NCBI RefSeq assembly: GCF_000314005.1
Contig: NZ_JH980292.1
Span: 1,622,094-1,686,093 of the forward strand
Direction of reading: 5' to 3'
Origin: Spirulina subsalsa PCC 9445
GTDB taxonomy: Bacteria > Cyanobacteriota > Cyanobacteriia > Cyanobacteriales > Spirulinaceae
Length of the DNA: 64,000 nt
Both the position numbers and the translations under genes were made by a program. Under the pieces are notes generated by a model. That model did no database searches. It was not told the origin of the DNA and saw nothing but the letters and a program-made list of their open reading frames with translations. Positions 42,999-53,800 of this stretch are shown here, piece after piece. Numbering within the stretch: the stretch's first letter is position 1; each line of letters starts with the position of its first letter.

Positions 42999-44141
42999 CT
43001 AAACAAACACCTTCATGAGCGTTAACGGAATGACCTCAATGGGCAGAACCTCCCTCGCGGCTCCGAGTGCGATCGCCTCCTTGGGCATTCCAAACACCAC
43101 ACAACTCTGTTCATTTTGAGCAATGGTATAGCCCCCGGCCTGATGAATCGCTAACATCCCATCCGCCCCATCCCGCCCCATCCCCGTCAACAAAACCCCC
43201 ACCGTCGCCCCCCGATAAACCCGCGCCACCGCCTGAAACGTCACCGTCACCGAAGGACGATGCCCCCCCACCCGCATCCCATTGGAATAGTGAAAACGCC
43301 CCAAAGCATCTAACTCCAAATGAAACTGTTCCCTAGGGAAATAAATCACCCCAGCCCTTGGTGTTTCCCCTTGTTCAGCAATGCGAATCGGTAAATGACA
43401 TTGATGCCCCAACCAATCTAATAATCCTTGTAAAAAACCCTCACTGATATGCTGCACACAAAGCACCGGAGCGGGAAAATCATTGGGTAACGGGCTTAAC
43501 ACCGTCCGCAACGCTTGAGGCCCCCCAGTAGAAGCCCCCACCGCTAAAACTTTCGGTTTCGTTGGTAAGCTATAACGGCGACTGGGGGGAGGGGTTTGGA
43601 TGACCGGAAGAGTCGGAGGGTGCAAAGAACGGGGGGGAGGAATCCGGGATGCAGTCGGGAGACTCGGTGGACTCGGTGAAGGTGATACCTCGTGACTCGG
43701 TACAGCACCAGGATCGGAGCGCCGTCTACGGGTAAACACCCGTACCCCAGACAATACCTGAATTTTATTAATCAGTTGGTGTTTAACGGCCTCATATTCT
43801 GTCGTTCCCCCCACCCGAGGTTTCGGAAAAATATCCACCGCCCCCGCATCCAACAGTTCAAAAACATTTTCGGTGTCTTCTTCCTGCACCGAGGCACTGA
43901 TCACTAAAATGGGACGGGGTTTCGTGGCCATTACCTCCATCGTGAACTCTAGCCCGTTCATGCGGGGCATATGTAAGTCAGTACAAATTACGTCCGGTTG
44001 GAGCTTGTTTAACAATTCCAAGCCTTGTATTCCCGTTTCTGCCATCCCCACGACTTCAATATTGGGAGCAGAGTCTAACATTCGTTTGAGAATGGAACGG
44101 GCGATGGGGGAATCTTCCACAATCAGGACTTTAATCGCCAT
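42999..44141 (-). CDS. cheB: chemotaxis response regulator protein-glutamate methylesterase CheB
   Basis: 380 residues. Receiver domain (about 1-125) with the phosphorylatable Asp in DVICTDLHMPRMNG. A proline/serine-rich linker of about 60 residues is followed by the methylesterase domain with catalytic Ser in GASTGGPQAL, His in LCVQHISEGF and Asp in GMGRDGADGML. CheB removes methyl groups from (or deamidates) MCPs to reset adaptation. It is the third gene of the MCP-cheA-cheB operon. The matching methyltransferase CheR is not in the window. Confidence 0.95.
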   Translation of the reverse strand: MAIKVLIVEDSPIARSILKRMLDSAPNIEVVGMAETGIQGLELLNKLQPDVICTDLHMPRMNGLEFTMEVMATKPRPILVISASVQEEDTENVFELLDAGAVDIFPKPRVGGTTEYEAVKHQLINKIQVLSGVRVFTRRRRSDPGAVPSHEVSPSPSPPSLPTASRIPPPRSLHPPTLPVIQTPPPSRRYSLPTKPKVLAVGASTGGPQALRTVLSPLPNDFPAPVLCVQHISEGFLQGLLDWLGHQCHLPIRIAEQGETPRAGVIYFPREQFHLELDALGRFHYSNGMRVGGHRPSVTVTFQAVARVYRGATVGVLLTGMGRDGADGMLAIHQAGGYTIAQNEQSCVVFGMPKEAIALGAAREVLPIEVIPLTLMKVFV

Positions 44142-44227
44142 AAGTCATACAAAATCAAGGTAAAGGAAGTGAAACGCGAACCGCAAGCACTACGGTTCGC
44201 GCCGTTGGCTCAAAATCACAGGAGAGT

Positions 44228-46550
44228 TCAGACTAATCGTTGCAAGGTTTCTAATAAAATATCTTGACTAAAAGAGTCTTTTGTGATATAGGCATTAGCC
44301 CCTGCTTCAACCCCTCTTCTTCTATCTTCCTCCGAAGCGAGAGAAGTCACTAAAATAATCGGCAGTTCGTTATATTCCTTATTTTGACGGATGCGAGTGG
44401 TGAGTTCCAAGCCATTTAAGTTGGGCATTTGGATATCGGAAACAATGGCATCAAAGGGACGAGATTTAAGCTTATTCCAGCCATCGAGTCCATCTACGGC
44501 TGTCACTACCTCATATCCGGCTCCCTCTAGGATGCGCTTCTCTTGGGTCCGAATGGTAATTGAGTCTTCAGCTAACAGAATCACCTGTTTTTTTCTCGCT
44601 TTATCTTTTGGGTTGTTCACTGGGGCAACCGTAGCCCTTCTAGTGCTTTTCTGAATGGATTTCATTAAGTCTACGGGGTTCACAATCATACAGACTTCCC
44701 CTGTGCCGAGAATGGTGGCTCCGGCAATGTTACGCACCCGTTTTAGCAGTTTACTCTGGGGTTTGAGGACGACATCTTGAGTGTCTAGCAGTTCATCAAC
44801 AAATAACCCGAGACGATCATCACCGATTTTGATTAACACACAGGGTAAACCTTGATGCTGTTGCCGTTCGTGGGTTTCGTTGAGTTGATCAAAAGCAGAA
44901 ACTTTGAGTTCCAAAAGGTTGGCTAAATGAGCCACGGAAACCGCTTGATTGTTCAAGGCAATGGTTTCCCGTCCTTCTAGGGTGAAAATATCCTCTAGGG
45001 CGACTAAGAGGGTGGTTTCCACAAATTCAATGGGGATGGCGTGGGGTATGCCATGAATGGACACCAGAAGGACGTTAGCGGTGGCTAGGGTGGTTCCGAG
45101 TTGGATGCGGAAGGTGCTACCCTTACCCAAGGTGGATTCAACTTGTAAGGTGCCTTTGAGGCGTTCGACGTTGGTATGAACCACATCTAAACCTACCCCG
45201 CGGCCGGATACTTCGGTGACGAATTTCTGGGTGGAGAAACCGGGGAGAAAGATTAAGTTATAAACCTGGTTTAAGGTCATGGTGGCGAGTTCTTCCTCTC
45301 GGTACAGTCCCCGCTCTACGGCGGTTTTTTTGATGGTTTCGGGATTCAGACCACTCCCATCATCGCTGACCTCAATCACAATATTGGAGGTGGTTTGATA
45401 GCCTTTAATCCAGATGTGGGCTTGTCGAGATTTGCCCGCTCGTTCCCGTTCTTCGGGGGGTTCTACGCCATGATCTACGGCGTTCCGAATCAGGTGCATT
45501 AAGGGGTCTTTCATTTCCTCCAAAATGCGTTTATCGGCGGTGGTGTCTCCTCCTTCGATAATCAGTTCTACTTCTTTGCCTTGTTCCCGGGCGAGGTCGC
45601 GGACGGTGCGGGGGAAGAGTTGAAAAATGTTGGAGAGGGGCAACAGTCGCAGGGTGCGAATTCGTTCCTCTAGGTTGTTGGCAATGAGGTCAAGACGGGA
45701 GGAGTTTTCTTGGGCGAAACCTTTGAGTCGTTGTAGAAGTTGCTCGATTTGCTCGTTGAGGGGGTTTTGCTCTAGGAATCCGTTACCGTTGTGGTTAAAG
45801 GTGTTATGGCTGTTTTTCCACTCTTCCCAAAGGTTGGTTAGGGCATCGATTTCTACGGCAACATGAGCAATCCGGATCTTGGTGACGGTGAGTTCTCCGG
45901 TTTGGGTGATTAGGTCGTCTAGGTAACGGGTTTCTACGCGGATGGTTTCGATGCGGTAGGGTTCGCTGGTGCGACGATTGACGGGGGCGGGTGGGGGGGA
46001 AACTGGGGGGGCGGTGGGGTTTTCTTTAACGGGAGAAATTTCTAAGGCGGCTTCTGGGGGGACTTCTGGGACTTCTGGGCTTTCTGTCTCCTCTGGGGCG
46101 GCAGCTTCTACGGGGGGGGTCTGGGGTTGGGGAATCCGGTTCTGGGGGGGGTTCTGCTTGGGATTGGGTGGGGTTCGCTCCCATTAAGACGGCGAGGAGG
46201 TGGAAGGTGTCCACTCCGCTGGGGTTTCCGGTGACGGATTCTTCGACGAGTTTGGCGATCGCATCGAGTCCTTGATAAAGGCGATCGCTAAATTCTGGGG
46301 TGAGTGTCGTTTCCTCTCGGTACAACTGCCCTAAATTATGTTCAATTTGGTGGGTTAATGTCTCAATGTCTTTCAACCCCAACATCCGAGAATCCCCTTT
46401 TAAACTATGGGCTTCTCGTAACAATTCTTCAAAAGGACTCTTATCCTCTGGATTCCGTTCGAGGTGCAGTAATCCGGCCTCTAGTTTTTGCAAGTGTTCT
46501 TCACTTGCCGCTTTAAATAAATTGCGTAGTTCTTCGTCTTCAATAAACAT
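44228..46550 (-). pseudogene. cheA: hybrid chemotaxis kinase CheA (Hpt-HATPase-CheW-REC), frameshifted
   Basis: ATG at 46550 starts an Hpt domain with the phosphoryl His in LLREAHSLKGDSRML. In the proline-rich linker the frame breaks: at a C8 run (plus-strand G8 at 46112-46119; another G8 at 46144-46151) removing one C switches into VEAAAPEETESPEVPEVPPE, which stays open through TYRIETIRVETRYLDDLITQ, RLRLLPLSNIFQLFPRTVRD, the ATPase (LIRNAVDHGVEP; DDGSGLNPETI; VSGRGVGLDVV), a CheW-like domain and a receiver with Asp in AIVSDIQMPNLNG, ending at 44228. As deposited, two pieces result: about 174 residues with Hpt, and a kinase part with no ATG. It may be sequencing error, phase variation or true loss. 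Confidence 0.85.
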
Positions 46551-46700
46551 GGGTTTTGACTAGCCGTAAATCCTAAAAATGCCGTGTTCTTTATGCTCTC
46601 TTTGTGCTAAAAAAATCCCGCCGTCTACAAACAGCTTTAGATTTTTTTCAGAAATGCCCCCTGAAATGTGAGCATGAACCCCAGAAAAAATTGCTCCTAT

Positions 46701-48173
46701 CTAGATCATAGCTCTTAACGTAAAAGCTGTTTCATTCAGTTGCTGAGTGCCTTTTTTAGTTTGAGTAATTCCACTGACGGTTTCTTGGGATACTCGACTT
46801 AAATCATTCATCGTCTGCATGATCTGTTGAATGGCACTGGCTTCTTGCTGAACACTTAAAGCAATTTGCTGACTACTGGCCACTACCTGCTCAATGGCTA
46901 GGGTGACTCCCTCAAAAGAACTGGCTGTAACTTCGGCTAGCTGCACATTGTTTTGTACCGTAGTATTTCCCACCTCGGCCGCATTGACGGTGGTTTGAAT
47001 AGACTTTTGAATAGATTGCACTAGATGATTAATTTTCTGTACCGATTCTTGACTTTGTTCGGCTAACTTGCGAATTTCTGTCGCCACCACCGAGAAACCT
47101 TTCCCATGTTCTCCCGCCCGCACGGCTTCAATGGAGGCATTGAGAGCTAGCATATTGGTTTGATTGGCTACTTCCCCCACCAATTGGGAAATCATGCCGA
47201 TTTGTTGGGCCTGTTGGTTTAAGTGATCGGCTTGTTGTGCGATCGCCTCTACCTTATTTTGCAACTCTCGCATCCCCCGCATTGTGCCGTTCACCGCTTC
47301 ATTCCCCCGTTGGGATAACTCCAACACATCTTGAGCGCGTTCGGCCACCCGTTGCGCTTGTTCAGAGGACTGTTGAGATGACACTTCCAACTGGTGCATC
47401 GTTGTCGTGGTTTCTTGCACCGAAACCGCCTGTTGTGCCGCCACTCGTTCCTGTTGTTCTGTCACCGTGGCAATTTCTGAACTGGCTGTGGCCAAATTTT
47501 CAATGGTTTCTTCTAGTGCCGCCGTTAACAGTTGACTGAGAATTTTCTTTAAGGGGGATAACACAATCACAATCGTTAAGACTAGAATAGGAATGAAAAC
47601 AAACAACACCATGTGATACAAACTGGTCGCCGCATTTCGTTCCTGTTCTGCCACCTCTAACTGCAACGCCATCAACTGGTTCAGTCTTTGAGTAATCGGG
47701 TCAATCACATCATAGAGACTACGAGCCAAAACCAGCAGGCGATCGCGATTCCCACTCCGTAACACATCCTCCAACTCATAAATCATCCGATCAGACTCTC
47801 GAAACAGTCCCTCAATTTCCACCACCAAATTCCGTTCTTCCGGGGTCAAATCCGTTTTTTGATACCGTTGCCATTCTGCCTCAATGATACTCATCGCAGC
47901 TTGAACCGACCGCAACGCTTCCCCCGTCGTCATTCTGTCCGAATTGGCTTTATTCGCTGCATCTACAATCGACACGGCATAGGCATCAGAAACCAGTTTG
48001 AGTTGCTTAAGCGGAACAACCCGATCATCATAAATTGTCCCCACTTTCTGATTAATAGACCAAAAACCGATTAAGGAAGAAAAACCCACAATCCCCAGTA
48101 ACAATGCAGGGAATACACTGATAGTTTGAATCTTGTGCTTTAAGTTATTAGATTTTTTTTCATTCTGTATCAT
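46701..48173 (-). CDS. methyl-accepting chemotaxis protein
   Basis: 490 residues from ATG 48173 (longer frame upstream lacks conserved text). Helices at about 20-42 and 188-212 bracket a periplasmic four-helix-bundle-like sensor. The cytoplasmic coiled coil carries the highly conserved tip [20 protein letters not shown] and [20 protein letters not shown] that binds CheA and CheW. No HAMP domain is evident between the second helix and the signalling bundle. It heads the operon with cheA and cheB (150 bp before cheA). The ligand is unknown; it may serve phototaxis or gliding through type IV pili. Confidence 0.9.
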   Translation of the reverse strand: MIQNEKKSNNLKHKIQTISVFPALLLGIVGFSSLIGFWSINQKVGTIYDDRVVPLKQLKLVSDAYAVSIVDAANKANSDRMTTGEALRSVQAAMSIIEAEWQRYQKTDLTPEERNLVVEIEGLFRESDRMIYELEDVLRSGNRDRLLVLARSLYDVIDPITQRLNQLMALQLEVAEQERNAATSLYHMVLFVFIPILVLTIVIVLSPLKKILSQLLTAALEETIENLATASSEIATVTEQQERVAAQQAVSVQETTTTMHQLEVSSQQSSEQAQRVAERAQDVLELSQRGNEAVNGTMRGMRELQNKVEAIAQQADHLNQQAQQIGMISQLVGEVANQTNMLALNASIEAVRAGEHGKGFSVVATEIRKLAEQSQESVQKINHLVQSIQKSIQTTVNAAEVGNTTVQNNVQLAEVTASSFEGVTLAIEQVVASSQQIALSVQQEASAIQQIMQTMNDLSRVSQETVSGITQTKKGTQQLNETAFTLRAMI

Positions 48174-48250
48174 GATCCAACCAGCCCATCCTCTTTCATA
48201 TTTTGAACCGGGTAAAACCGCAATATCCCTTACACTAATATAACTCTTCA

Positions 48251-48273
48251 AAAAGTTCAGATTGAACTTTTTT
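48251..48273. promoter_or_regulatory. 10-bp perfect inverted repeat upstream of MCP operon
   Basis: AAAAAGTTCA, loop GAT, TGAACTTTTT. It lies 78 bp before the MCP start and could be an operator for the chemotaxis operon or a bidirectional terminator-like hairpin. The remaining 48274-48604 region upstream of leuS shows no gene. Confidence 0.5.
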
Positions 48274-48604
48274 AACAGAAAAAAAAGGTTTGTGATAAAA
48301 GTTAAGAAATCAAGGGCATAAATTAAACAGCAATTCCTGTTTTTGTTCGATCACACTTGTGGTTTTTGCGGATACATCAAATCGAGAGATACACCCTCAG
48401 CAAAGGTGATCGAGAATTGAGGAAAAAACGCGATCAGGCTGACCCTATTAGAAAAAACTCCCGGAGTAGCCGAGGGGGTCGTTCAGTTAACTTTGTTCGA
48501 TCTAGCAAAGAGCCTGAAAACCGAGAATCCTCCGCTAAACGAGCGGTTAGCGGTGGGAGAGTCCAGACCTCCACGCCAGATTGTCCTAGAATGGAAAATG
48601 CAAA

Positions 48605-51232
48605 ATGGCTGATCCGATAGGAGAAAACTGCGTGGAGTCCCGATATAACCCATCTGCAATTGAGTCCAAATGGCAAGAGAAATGGCTAGAAATGGGGTTA
48701 GACCGAACCCAAGAAAACCCCAAACAGCCTAAATTTTATGCCCTATCCATGTTTCCCTACCCCTCCGGGAACCTACATATGGGTCACGTCCGCAACTATA
48801 CCATCACCGACGTAATCGCCCGTCTCAAGCGGATGCAAGGCCACCGAGTTCTCCACCCCATGGGCTGGGATGCCTTTGGACTACCCGCCGAAAACGCCGC
48901 CATTGACCGAGGTATCCCCCCCGCCCAGTGGACCTATCAGAACATCGCCCACATGAAAGGGCAACTCCAACGTCTCGGCCTCTCCCTCGACTGGGAACGG
49001 GAAGTCACCACCTGTTCCCCCGATTATTACCGTTGGACCCAGTGGCTCTTTCTCCAATTCTACGAAGCCGGATTAGCCTATCAGAAAGAAGCGGCCGTGA
49101 ATTGGGACCCCATTGATCAAACCGTCCTCGCCAACGAACAAGTCGATAGTGAAGGACGTTCTTGGCGTTCTGGGGCGAAAGTGGAGCGGAAACTGTTGCG
49201 CCAGTGGTTCCTGAAAATCACCGACTACGCCGAGCAGTTATTACAAGATTTAGAGCAACTCGACGGCTGGCCCGAGCGGGTGAAACTCATGCAGGCCAAC
49301 TGGATTGGTAAATCCGTTGGGGCCTATTTAGAATTCCCCATTGTGGGCTTAGAGGAAAAAATCGCCGTCTTCACCACTCGCCCAGACACCGTTTATGGCG
49401 TGTCCTACGTCGTATTAGCCCCCGAACATCCTTTAACCCCCAAAGTCACCACCCAAGGGCAAAAACAGGCTGTAGAGCAGTTTATTCAAGAAGTCTCCCA
49501 AGAAAGCGAACTAGAACGCACGGCAGAAGATAAACCCAAGCGGGGTATTTTCACCGGAGGAAAAGCCCTTAATCCCTTCAACGGGCAAGAAGTCCCCATT
49601 TTAATCGCCGATTATGTTTTATACGAATACGGCACCGGAGCCGTGATGGGGGTACCTGCCCATGATGTGCGGGATTTCGCCTTTGCCACCAAGTACGACC
49701 TCCCCATTACAACGGTGATTATACCGGAAGGGGGAGATGCCAGTGAAGCCTTAACGACCGCCTATACTGACCCCGGAATCATGGTCAACTCCGGCCCCTT
49801 TGACGGCACTCCTTCGGGTGAGGGCAAAACAAAAGTCATTGAATACGCCGAACAACAAGGCTATGGCAAAGCCCGCATTCAGTACCGCTTGCGGGATTGG
49901 CTGATTTCTCGCCAACGCTATTGGGGCTGTCCCATTCCGGTGATTCACTGCCCCGACTGTGGCATTGTCCCGGTGCCGGATGAGGAATTACCTGTCACCC
50001 TACCCGATAATGTGGAATTTACCGGACGGGGGGCTTCTCCTTTAAGTCAGTTAGCCGACTGGGTAAATGTGAAATGTCCCACCTGTGGGGGAGATGCCAA
50101 ACGGGAAACCGATACCATGGACACTTTTATTGATTCCTCTTGGTATTTCTTGCGCTATACGGACGCGAAAAATGAGCAGGATGTATTCACACCAGAAAAG
50201 GTGAATGATTGGATGCCTGTGGATCAATATGTGGGGGGAATTGAACACGCCATTCTCCATTTATTGTACTCACGCTTTTTTACCAAGGTGTTACGAGATC
50301 GGGGGTTATTAAGCTTTGATGAACCCTTTAAGCGCTTATTAACTCAAGGCATGGTGCAGGCCATGACTTATAAAAATCCTGAAACAGGAAAATATGTTGT
50401 TCCGGGTCAAGTGACGGTGGTAGAAACGATTAATCCTGAGACGGGAAAAGCGGAAACGGTTTATTATGAAAAGGGGACAGAAACTCAGTTATCGGTCTTC
50501 TTTGAAAAGATGTCAAAATCTAAATATAATGGCATCGATCCGGCAGAAGTTTTGAGTAAATATGGGGCGGATACAGCCCGGATGTTTATTCTGTTTAAAG
50601 CACCCCCAGAGAAGGATTTAGAATGGGATGATGCTGATGTTGAGGGACAATTCCGCTTTTTAAATCGGGTATGGCGTTTGGTGGATGAGTTTGTTAATCA
50701 GCCGAGTTCTGCGAAGAAGAAACAGAAAACCGGACAACTCACGAAGGGGGAAAAGGATGTCCGTCGAGCGATTCATAGGGCGATTAAGGAAGTCTCCGAG
50801 GATTTGGAGGGAGACTATCAATTTAATACGGCTGTTTCTGAGTTGATGAAGCTGAGTAATGCGTTAAATGATGCCGATTGTAAGGACTCTCCAATTTATC
50901 GAGAAGGGATTGAGGCGTTGGTGTTGTTATTAGCGCCCTTTGCGCCCCATATTGTGGAGGAATTATGGGAGCGTTTGGGGGGTAAAGGTTCTGTTCATCA
51001 ACAGGCTTGGTTACGGTATGATCCCGATGCGTTGGTGGTGGATGAGATTGATTTAGTAATCCAAGTGATGGGCAAAAAACGGGATGTGATTCAAGTTCCG
51101 GCCAGTGCGACTAGGGCGGAATTAGAAGAATTAGCCCGGTCTTCGGAGAAAATTCAAGGCTATTTAGTCGGGAAGGAAATCCGTAAGGTGATTGTGGTGC
51201 CGGGTAAGTTGATTAATTTTGTTGTAGGGTAG
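48605..51232 (+). CDS. leuS: leucyl-tRNA synthetase
   Basis: 875 residues, bacterial length. Class I signature [14 protein letters not shown] (HMGH), editing domain CP1 with [19 protein letters not shown], the [10 protein letters not shown] zinc-type segment, and KMSKS in [12 protein letters not shown] at about 635. The C-terminal domain ends [16 protein letters not shown]. The start ATG 48605 gives [20 protein letters not shown], the normal N-terminus. Unlike ArgRS in this window it has no CAAD-like membrane insert. No T-box or other leader is visible upstream. Confidence 0.97.
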   Translation: MADPIGENCVESRYNPSAIESKWQEKWLEMGLDRTQENPKQPKFYALSMFPYPSGNLHMGHVRNYTITDVIARLKRMQGHRVLHPMGWDAFGLPAENAAIDRGIPPAQWTYQNIAHMKGQLQRLGLSLDWEREVTTCSPDYYRWTQWLFLQFYEAGLAYQKEAAVNWDPIDQTVLANEQVDSEGRSWRSGAKVERKLLRQWFLKITDYAEQLLQDLEQLDGWPERVKLMQANWIGKSVGAYLEFPIVGLEEKIAVFTTRPDTVYGVSYVVLAPEHPLTPKVTTQGQKQAVEQFIQEVSQESELERTAEDKPKRGIFTGGKALNPFNGQEVPILIADYVLYEYGTGAVMGVPAHDVRDFAFATKYDLPITTVIIPEGGDASEALTTAYTDPGIMVNSGPFDGTPSGEGKTKVIEYAEQQGYGKARIQYRLRDWLISRQRYWGCPIPVIHCPDCGIVPVPDEELPVTLPDNVEFTGRGASPLSQLADWVNVKCPTCGGDAKRETDTMDTFIDSSWYFLRYTDAKNEQDVFTPEKVNDWMPVDQYVGGIEHAILHLLYSRFFTKVLRDRGLLSFDEPFKRLLTQGMVQAMTYKNPETGKYVVPGQVTVVETINPETGKAETVYYEKGTETQLSVFFEKMSKSKYNGIDPAEVLSKYGADTARMFILFKAPPEKDLEWDDADVEGQFRFLNRVWRLVDEFVNQPSSAKKKQKTGQLTKGEKDVRRAIHRAIKEVSEDLEGDYQFNTAVSELMKLSNALNDADCKDSPIYREGIEALVLLLAPFAPHIVEELWERLGGKGSVHQQAWLRYDPDALVVDEIDLVIQVMGKKRDVIQVPASATRAELEELARSSEKIQGYLVGKEIRKVIVVPGKLINFVVG

Positions 51233-51262
51233 GGGACATTAGAAGTAAGGAGTTATGGTGTG

Positions 51263-51904
51263 ATGTCTAGTCGTTGGAAAAGTGCGCTGGGTCGTGGGTT
51301 TGCTGGGTCAGTGGTGGGGGTTTTGCTCTGGAGTGCGATCGCCCCAATGCCCAGTTATGCCAATTTCTTCGGTCGTCCCCGTTATCGAGAAGATGACAAC
51401 CCCAGCGTTTTTGAGCAATGCGCCCAAGAATTAAAAGCCTCCGGGATTGATAACACCCAAGCCATGAGCGCCTGTGCGGATGCCCTTGTCCCGGAAGATT
51501 TATCAACCTGTGTTTTTCGCATCACCGAAACCACAGGCATTAGTCCTCAAACCTCTTTATCCGCTTGTTTCCGCGTGAGAAGACCCGTTGATCTCGCCCA
51601 TTGTGTGGTATCCATTCGTCAGGAGGTGTTAACCACCCCCCAAGGCAGACAAAACCCCGGCAATGAGCAGAGTTTGAACAAACAGGGGATAGAGAAATCC
51701 CCCGCCCCCGATTTGTTCGCCCAAACCCCCACCCTACAAACCCTTGGGGAGTTAGAACTAGCTACCCTAGACCGTTGTCGTCGGAGTCTCCTCCCGAAAC
51801 GCTACGGGGCCTGTGTGGTGGGTTTAAGTCGAGAAATCCCCTTTGTCCCCCAGCGTCTTCTAGACAGTTGTATTGACGCGGAAACGTATCCTTTGGGGAA
51901 TTAG
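51263..51904 (+). CDS. exported cysteine-repeat protein
   Basis: 213 residues from ATG 51263 (a GTG directly before is possible). A signal peptide ends near PSYA-NFFG. The mature part holds paired cysteines in a repeated pattern: VFEQCAQELKASGIDNTQAM, SACADALVPEDLSTCVFRI, SACFRVRRPVDLAHCVVSIR, and after a spacer LDRCRRSLLPKRYGACVVGL. Eight cysteines at regular distance suggest disulfides in the periplasm or lumen. I recognise it only as a conserved cyanobacterial hypothetical. It starts 30 bp after leuS and may be cotranscribed. Confidence 0.75.
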   Translation: MSSRWKSALGRGFAGSVVGVLLWSAIAPMPSYANFFGRPRYREDDNPSVFEQCAQELKASGIDNTQAMSACADALVPEDLSTCVFRITETTGISPQTSLSACFRVRRPVDLAHCVVSIRQEVLTTPQGRQNPGNEQSLNKQGIEKSPAPDLFAQTPTLQTLGELELATLDRCRRSLLPKRYGACVVGLSREIPFVPQRLLDSCIDAETYPLGN

Positions 51905-52182
51905 GGAATAGGGAGTCGGGAGTCGGGAGTCGGGAGTCGGGGGTGTAGGGGCGCAATGCTTGCGCCCTAGGGAGTCGGGAATCGGGAATAGGCACTCATG
52001 CAAAAGGCACTCATGCAACAGTAATCAACCCATCCCCCCCTCTCCCTCTCCCCCCCTCTCCCCCTCCCCCCTGTTCCCTTTTCCCTAGCTACGACTTGAC
52101 AAAATGCACACAAGCTTAACTTGTTAAGCTTGCCTCTCCCCTTATTCAACAAGCCCTAGTTTGTACACTATCGATTAGGAGT
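51905..52182. repeat. heptamer repeats and element end
   Basis: Four perfect tandem copies of GGGAGTC at 51911-51938, then variants to about 51990. A CT-rich tract lies at 52030-52090. A 20-bp perfect palindrome AAGCTTAACTTGTTAAGCTT is at 52112-52131. A solo mobile-element end TTATTCAACAAGCCC is at 52142-52156. The GGGAGTC unit also occurs inverted in the element at 34728-34880. No gene is seen. Confidence 0.65.
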
Positions 52183-52461
52183 ATGAGACAACAACAACTC
52201 GAAAAATGGCGTGAGACGCGGAAGATGGGTAAATCTAATTTTATCTGGAAGGTAGGAGTACAAAAGTGGGGCTTCAGCACGGGAACATTATGGACTCTCA
52301 TCATGACCGTTTTTTTCGGTTTTGAGACGTTCTTCAGTTTTTTGATTCCCGCCTTGATTGTGTTTCCGGTGGGAGGATATTTTTTTGGGCGCAATCTTTG
52401 GTTTCAGTTTGAGTCAGACTATCAAAAATCACAGGATCTTGAGGAGGAATCCTTAGATTGA
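52183..52461 (+). CDS. small membrane protein of unknown function
   Basis: 92 residues. A basic N-terminus (QQLEKWRETRKMGKS) is followed by two hydrophobic stretches, GTLWTLIMTVFFGFETFFSF and IPALIVFPVGGYFFG, and an acidic tail (QDLEEESLD). Two membrane helices with both ends in the cytoplasm are likely. An ATG follows AGGAG at 52175. No family recognised. It stands alone between repeat-rich regions. Confidence 0.65.
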   Translation: MRQQQLEKWRETRKMGKSNFIWKVGVQKWGFSTGTLWTLIMTVFFGFETFFSFLIPALIVFPVGGYFFGRNLWFQFESDYQKSQDLEEESLD

Positions 52462-52743
52462 GAGATGGGATAATCGGAAGGAGGGATATTCAGCAGACCC
52501 TAATTAATAATAGTGTTGAGTTTAAATAAGTTTCGTTACTTAGTTCTTAGTATTTCACCATTCATCAATATTCATGGGAGATAATTACCGTATAAGAATT
52601 TAAGGTCAAATTTTCTCAGGTATGTTTTGCCTAAGAAGGAATTATCAACCTTAACAACTTGAGCGTGCGTGCATTTTGTCAACTCCCCTATATAGCGTCC
52701 ATAAATTGGATGAAACTATAAGCTGTGTGGAAAAACGAAGATC
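52462..52743. other. intergenic region
   Basis: A solo mobile-element end (GATATTCAGCAGACCC to 52500, followed by TAATTA) lies near the left side. The remainder to 52743 is AT-rich and contains no recognised gene or RNA; it probably carries the promoter of the next gene. Confidence 0.5.
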
Positions 52744-53742
52744 ATGTTACATTCCAAAACAGAGCAAAAGACTGTCGGGAAGCCGTCAGGACTGGTGGCG
52801 TTAATCCCCCCAACGGGATACAGAAAATTTAGATTAGTGGATCCGTGCGATCGCCCCCTATATCATGGTCTACAATTGGGAATCCTACTGATTAACTTGG
52901 GCTGTATTTGGTTTCTCCTCAGCCGTTTAGCCCTGATGGGGTCTTGGTTATTCCTCCCGACCCTTGGATTGATGACTTGGTTCATTCTTGTTTCCACCCT
53001 AACCAGTCAATCCCCCTTTCGTTATCCCCTTCCACGCATCATTCTCTGGGGAATTATCCCCCCACTGATCTTTTTTGTGATCATTCTCTATCAACAAGAA
53101 ACCCAACAATCTGGAATCCTTAACCTCCGGGATGTCTTCATTCTCAGCACCATCCTGGCCACCCTAGGCAGTTTTCCCATCATCCAACGGATTTGGCAGA
53201 GAAAACAGTTAGCGGCTTTCTTAGAACAAGGCCACAGTCGCACTCATTTTCATTGTGCCATCTGTCGTCAACCCCTCCATAAGTTGCCCGCCTCGGATTT
53301 AATGCCCTTGCTGACGAGGATTGAACAAGCAACCCATAAGTTGAATTCTGTGGTGTATGATGGCTGGTGGTGTCCCCATTGTCATCCTGAATATAGTCGA
53401 GACACCATTCACCTACGGGGTTACATTCTCCAACGCCCCCGCCATGTCACAAAATGCCCTCAGTGTCACGACTATACCGTGCAACACAGTACCCGCACCA
53501 CGCGCAACCGTTATATTGAGCGAGAATTTTGTTACAGTTGCGATTATCGCGATCAATGGTCGCGAGAGATTCCAGAGGATGACAGAAGAACGGCTCGACA
53601 CCATCGGATTGGAATGTCTGCGGACTCTTGGCACCATTACGGTGGTGGTGGGGGCGGTTTTGGCGGTGGTAGTGGCGGCGGTAGTGGGGGCGGTTTTGGC
53701 GGTGGGAGTAGTGGCGGCGGCGGCGCTGGTGGCAGTTGGTAA
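52744..53742 (+). CDS. membrane protein with zinc-ribbon domain and glycine-rich tail
   Basis: 332 residues. Four hydrophobic helices in the first 150 residues (for example GLQLGILLINLGCIWFLLS; IILWGIIPPLIFFVIILYQ). Then a cytoplasmic-type domain with four CxxC or CxxCH pairs: HCAICRQPLHK, WWCPHCHPEYS, TKCPQCHDYTV and EFCYSCDYRDQ, which suggests two zinc ribbons. The tail is GGGGGGFGGGSGGG-like and ends GGGAGGSW, as in TPM/YgcG family proteins, although no TPM domain is seen. The GGC/GGT-rich coding sequence may be prone to length change. Function unknown. Confidence 0.72.
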   Translation: MLHSKTEQKTVGKPSGLVALIPPTGYRKFRLVDPCDRPLYHGLQLGILLINLGCIWFLLSRLALMGSWLFLPTLGLMTWFILVSTLTSQSPFRYPLPRIILWGIIPPLIFFVIILYQQETQQSGILNLRDVFILSTILATLGSFPIIQRIWQRKQLAAFLEQGHSRTHFHCAICRQPLHKLPASDLMPLLTRIEQATHKLNSVVYDGWWCPHCHPEYSRDTIHLRGYILQRPRHVTKCPQCHDYTVQHSTRTTRNRYIEREFCYSCDYRDQWSREIPEDDRRTARHHRIGMSADSWHHYGGGGGGFGGGSGGGSGGGFGGGSSGGGGAGGSW

Positions 53743-53800
53743 AAAGCAATGGGCGACCTTAACAAGTTAAGCCTATGTGTTTTAGTTCATTTTTAACACC

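Noticed and set aside
48440-48604. Possible T-box or other aminoacyl-tRNA leader before leuS
   Set aside because: No specifier loop, antiterminator or terminator pair could be found, and T-boxes are not usual in cyanobacteria.
53413-53770. Frames on both strands through the GGN-rich end of the zinc-ribbon gene
   Set aside because: Low-complexity shadows; the chosen frame keeps the CxxC pairs and the GGSW end.
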